Origin: Echinicola vietnamensis DSM 17526
GTDB lineage: Bacteria; Bacteroidota; Bacteroidia; Cytophagales; Cyclobacteriaceae
DNA length: 64,000 nt
Direction: 5' to 3'
Assembly: GCF_000325705.1 (NCBI RefSeq)
Contig: NC_019904.1
Span: 2,544,001 to 2,608,000, forward strand
The notes under the pieces were generated by a model, which worked only from the letters and a program-made list of their open reading frames with translations, made no database searches and was not told where the DNA came from. Below are positions 61,800 through 64,000 of the stretch, piece by piece (the stretch's first letter is position 1; the number at the start of each line of letters is the position of its first letter). The translations under genes and the position numbers were made by a program.

Positions 61800-63179
61800 A
61801 TGAAAAACCGAGTAAAGATATCCTTATTAGGACTGTTAGGGATTTTTATAACAGCATCAATTATTTCTTGTAACGAAGTCCCTGAGACCCCAGTTATTCA
61901 AAATTTAAATGGTGCTGGGTTTGTCAGTCACCAAGAGAATCTGAATATTGTATATTTTGTCCCTGTGGATAATCCTGAGGTGTCAGGTTATGAAGATCGG
62001 CTAAGTGATCTCTTGATTAATTTTCAGGAGTATATTGGAGATGAAATGAACCGAAATGGATACGGCCAAAAAACATTGGGGTTGCCATTAGATACTGCTA
62101 ATAGCCGTGTGAAATTGATCACGATCTTTGGGACTGGAAACCAGGCTGACTATGGTTATGGAAGCGCAAGTACAATCATCAGTGAGATTAATGCTTACAA
62201 AGCGATTCATCCCAGCGATTTCACAAGTCAACATACCTTGGTCATTTTGCCACAGAGGACAGATAATGGCAGTCAGCCCTTTTATGGTTATGGTAAATAT
62301 TGTTTTGCTGTAGATAATCCAAATATCAGTGTTTTAGAGATACCAAGTACTTCTTCAAACTTAATCGCTGGAATGCTACATGAGCTTGGGCATGGATTAA
62401 ACCTCGCACATAATAAGGCTATGGATAGTGATCAACAAACGTTGGGAACTTCCCTGATGGGGTCCGGTAACTATACATGGGGAAGGTCTGCGACTTTCAT
62501 TCCGGCAGCGGATGCAGCTATATTAAATAGAAATCAAATATTCCAAACAACTCCGGTAGCAGATATCTATGGGGCTGCCTCTACTACATTGAATCCTGTG
62601 ATTGATTATGACGAGGTAAATGATGTGATCGAATTGTCGGGCACATTTAGTAGTGATAAAGCAGTAAGCGATGTTCTTGTCTGGTTAGACCCTAATGTGA
62701 ATGGAGAAGGATCCGGTGCCAATAGGGATTATAACTCAGTTTCTTGGGTTGCCAATAGGAATGGAAACAGCTTTGATGTAGATGTGGAGATGGATGAAAT
62801 TCAAGATCACGGAGATTGGTCCTATGAGTTGAAAATCAAGCTTTTGATGGAGAATGGAACGATTAAAACCCACGGATACAGTTTTAGTTTTGTAAATGGA
62901 GAATTCACATTACCGGAAGGGGTCGGGATCTATCAACACAGCAGCTACAATGGATGGGGAGTGACACTTGCGGAGGGTTCATATACAGCTTCAGACTTGG
63001 TAGCTCTCGGCGGTGTAGATAATGATATTAGTTCAATAAAGGTGCCTTTAGGATACAACGTCACCTTATATGATGGAGATAATTTTACCGGTAACGATTA
63101 TGAAGTGGGGCCAGGAAATATCAGCTTTCTATCTGGGTTTAACGATGTAGTGTCATCGATAGTGGTCACTAAGCAATAA
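61800..63179 (+). CDS. Metzincin-type zinc metalloprotease lipoprotein with C-terminal beta/gamma-crystallin domain
   Basis: 459 residues. Lipoprotein signal with Cys 24 (SIISCNE). The central domain has the full metzincin zinc motif HELGHGLNLAH (H194, E195, H198, H204), with a downstream SLMGSGNY segment that may be the Met-turn. A beta-sandwich-like region (about 250-370) follows. The last ~85 residues form a beta/gamma-crystallin-type double motif: GIYQHSSYNGWGVTL, NDISSIKVPLGYNVTLYDG and NDVVSSIVV. Such domains often bind calcium. The protein is probably on the outer surface, where it could release glycan-bearing protein or process host/matrix proteins for SusCD3. It has its own strong terminator. 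Confidence 0.87.
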   Translation: MKNRVKISLLGLLGIFITASIISCNEVPETPVIQNLNGAGFVSHQENLNIVYFVPVDNPEVSGYEDRLSDLLINFQEYIGDEMNRNGYGQKTLGLPLDTANSRVKLITIFGTGNQADYGYGSASTIISEINAYKAIHPSDFTSQHTLVILPQRTDNGSQPFYGYGKYCFAVDNPNISVLEIPSTSSNLIAGMLHELGHGLNLAHNKAMDSDQQTLGTSLMGSGNYTWGRSATFIPAADAAILNRNQIFQTTPVADIYGAASTTLNPVIDYDEVNDVIELSGTFSSDKAVSDVLVWLDPNVNGEGSGANRDYNSVSWVANRNGNSFDVDVEMDEIQDHGDWSYELKIKLLMENGTIKTHGYSFSFVNGEFTLPEGVGIYQHSSYNGWGVTLAEGSYTASDLVALGGVDNDISSIKVPLGYNVTLYDGDNFTGNDYEVGPGNISFLSGFNDVVSSIVVTKQ

Positions 63180-63207
63180 CTTCCATATTAGTAATTGAGA
63201 ATAAAAG

Positions 63208-63244
63208 AAAGTTATTGGGGAGCTTAGCCTCTCCAATAACTTTT
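63208..63244 (+). terminator. Rho-independent terminator behind the metalloprotease gene
   Basis: AAAGTTATTGGGGAG (63208-63222) pairs with CTCTCCAATAACTTT (63229-63243), 15 bp with one G-T wobble, loop CTTAGC, ending in TTTT. It lies 29 bp behind the stop and 18 bp before the next start codon. Confidence 0.9.
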
Positions 63245-63261
63245 GTTAACTACCAGCACAA

Positions 63262-64000
63262 ATGATTAAAAGTACAGAATTCGCCTATTTTACACGGCGC
63301 GATAGCTTAGTATCGATCCTAAAGGGATTGATTTTTTTGGGTTGTTATTTGGCATCCCTATTGATGGCAACTGCCCAAAGCAGAAAAGAGATTGATTTTA
63401 ACCAAGCATGGCATTTCAAAAAAGGAGCCAATAATTATGCAAAGGATGTTGGTTTTGTGGGAGAGGAGTGGCTGGATATTTCTGTGCCCCATACTTTTAA
63501 TAAGGAAGATATGCAGTTGGGAAAGGATTTTTATACGGGAGACGGATTTTATAAAAAGCATTTTTTTGTACCGGATTCCCTTCGGGATAACCGCCTCTTT
63601 ATCCGGTTTGAGGGGGTCGGTTCAGTAGCGGAAGTGTATGTCAATGGGCGCTTTTTGGGGGAGCATAGAGGAAGTTTTGCAGCCTTTGCATACGAATTAA
63701 CTCATTCGGTAAACTATGGCGAAGAAAATATTATAATGGTCAAAGCCAACAACGAGGCACGACCTGATATAATCCCTGTCAACCATTTTTTATTTCCACT
63801 TTACGGAGGTATATACCGGCCAGTGTCGCTAATTGTTACCAATAAGGTAAATATCAAGGTCACAGATTATGCTTCACCCGGTATTTATATTCACCAAGAA
63901 GATGTGTCAGCCCAGAAAGCTACCGTAAAAGTAAAGGCCAAATTGGAAAACAGAGGAAAGGAACTCGTTACGGTAGATATGGTGGCGGAAGTTAAAGATG
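63262..64000 (+). CDS. GH2-family glycoside hydrolase, N-terminal part (3' truncated by window edge)
   Basis: The ATG at 63262 opens a frame that runs to the window end (246 codons, no stop). An uncleaved-looking N-terminal tail is followed by a hydrophobic signal segment ending LLMATAQ at about residue 38. The GH2 sugar-binding domain then begins: IDFNQAWHFKKG, WLDISVPHTFNKED, GDGFYKKHFFV, FIRFEGVGSVAEVYVNGRFL, GSFAAFAYELT and LYGGIYRPVSLI. The immunoglobulin-like domain 2 starts near the window edge. The family includes beta-galactosidases, beta-glucuronidases and beta-mannosidases; the catalytic domain lies beyond the window, so no specificity can be given. It follows the metalloprotease terminator closely. 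Confidence 0.92.
   Translation, partial: MIKSTEFAYFTRRDSLVSILKGLIFLGCYLASLLMATAQSRKEIDFNQAWHFKKGANNYAKDVGFVGEEWLDISVPHTFNKEDMQLGKDFYTGDGFYKKHFFVPDSLRDNRLFIRFEGVGSVAEVYVNGRFLGEHRGSFAAFAYELTHSVNYGEENIIMVKANNEARPDIIPVNHFLFPLYGGIYRPVSLIVTNKVNIKVTDYASPGIYIHQEDVSAQKATVKVKAKLENRGKELVTVDMVAEVKD

Overview
The window reads as chromosomal DNA of a marine or gut-type Bacteroidota, most like Cyclobacteriaceae/Cytophagia (Echinicola or Algoriphagus type). The evidence is repeated SusC/SusD pairs, ECF sigma/FecR pairs, type IX secretion cargo domains, SprF/PorP and PorE-like proteins, and weak Shine-Dalgarno use. The genus is an inference from gene content only. No rRNA, tRNA, CRISPR array or transposase was seen.

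Left edge (1-3113): the 3' end of a SusD gene, its intrinsic terminator, and a group IIC intron with its maturase inserted exactly behind the terminator T-tract. After an AT-rich spacer carrying a perfect 15-bp palindrome comes a tight four-gene operon (3550-18432). It encodes a 3180-residue T9SS-secreted adhesin-like protein with a type B C-terminal domain, a SprF/PorP-like outer-membrane partner, a PorE-like TPR/propeller/OmpA lipoprotein, and a 777-residue protein. The last shares the adhesin's N-terminal ~390 residues but carries a type A sorting domain. Next to it is a divergent LytTR response regulator/PAS histidine kinase pair, then a DUF1080 lipoprotein and a small membrane protein.

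Right two thirds (22.9-64 kb): a polysaccharide-utilisation region with three complete ECF sigma-FecR-SusC-SusD cassettes (about 27.6-35.1, 42.4-50.2 and 54.6-61.7 kb). All three SusC proteins have the STN signalling domain, so each cassette looks like a substrate-sensing trans-envelope switch. Around the first two lie a GH88 unsaturated glucuronyl hydrolase, a GH20 hexosaminidase, a DUF2264 protein, a PL8 lyase (chondroitinase AC-like catalytic spacing) with two DNRLRE modules and a T9SS tail, a heparinase II/III-type lyase and three S1 sulfatases. Together these suggest uptake and breakdown of a sulfated uronic-acid glycan, most probably a glycosaminoglycan such as chondroitin/dermatan sulfate or hyaluronan. 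The third cassette is followed by a metzincin-beta/gamma-crystallin lipoprotein and the start of a GH2 enzyme, so its substrate may be a glycoprotein or another glycan.

Most interesting points: the private adhesin/SprF/PorE-like operon with a recurring unnamed ~170-residue module; the IIC intron whose maturase reading frame runs through domain V; long ORF-poor gaps between sigma and FecR genes in two cassettes; and strong hairpins that punctuate the PUL transcripts.
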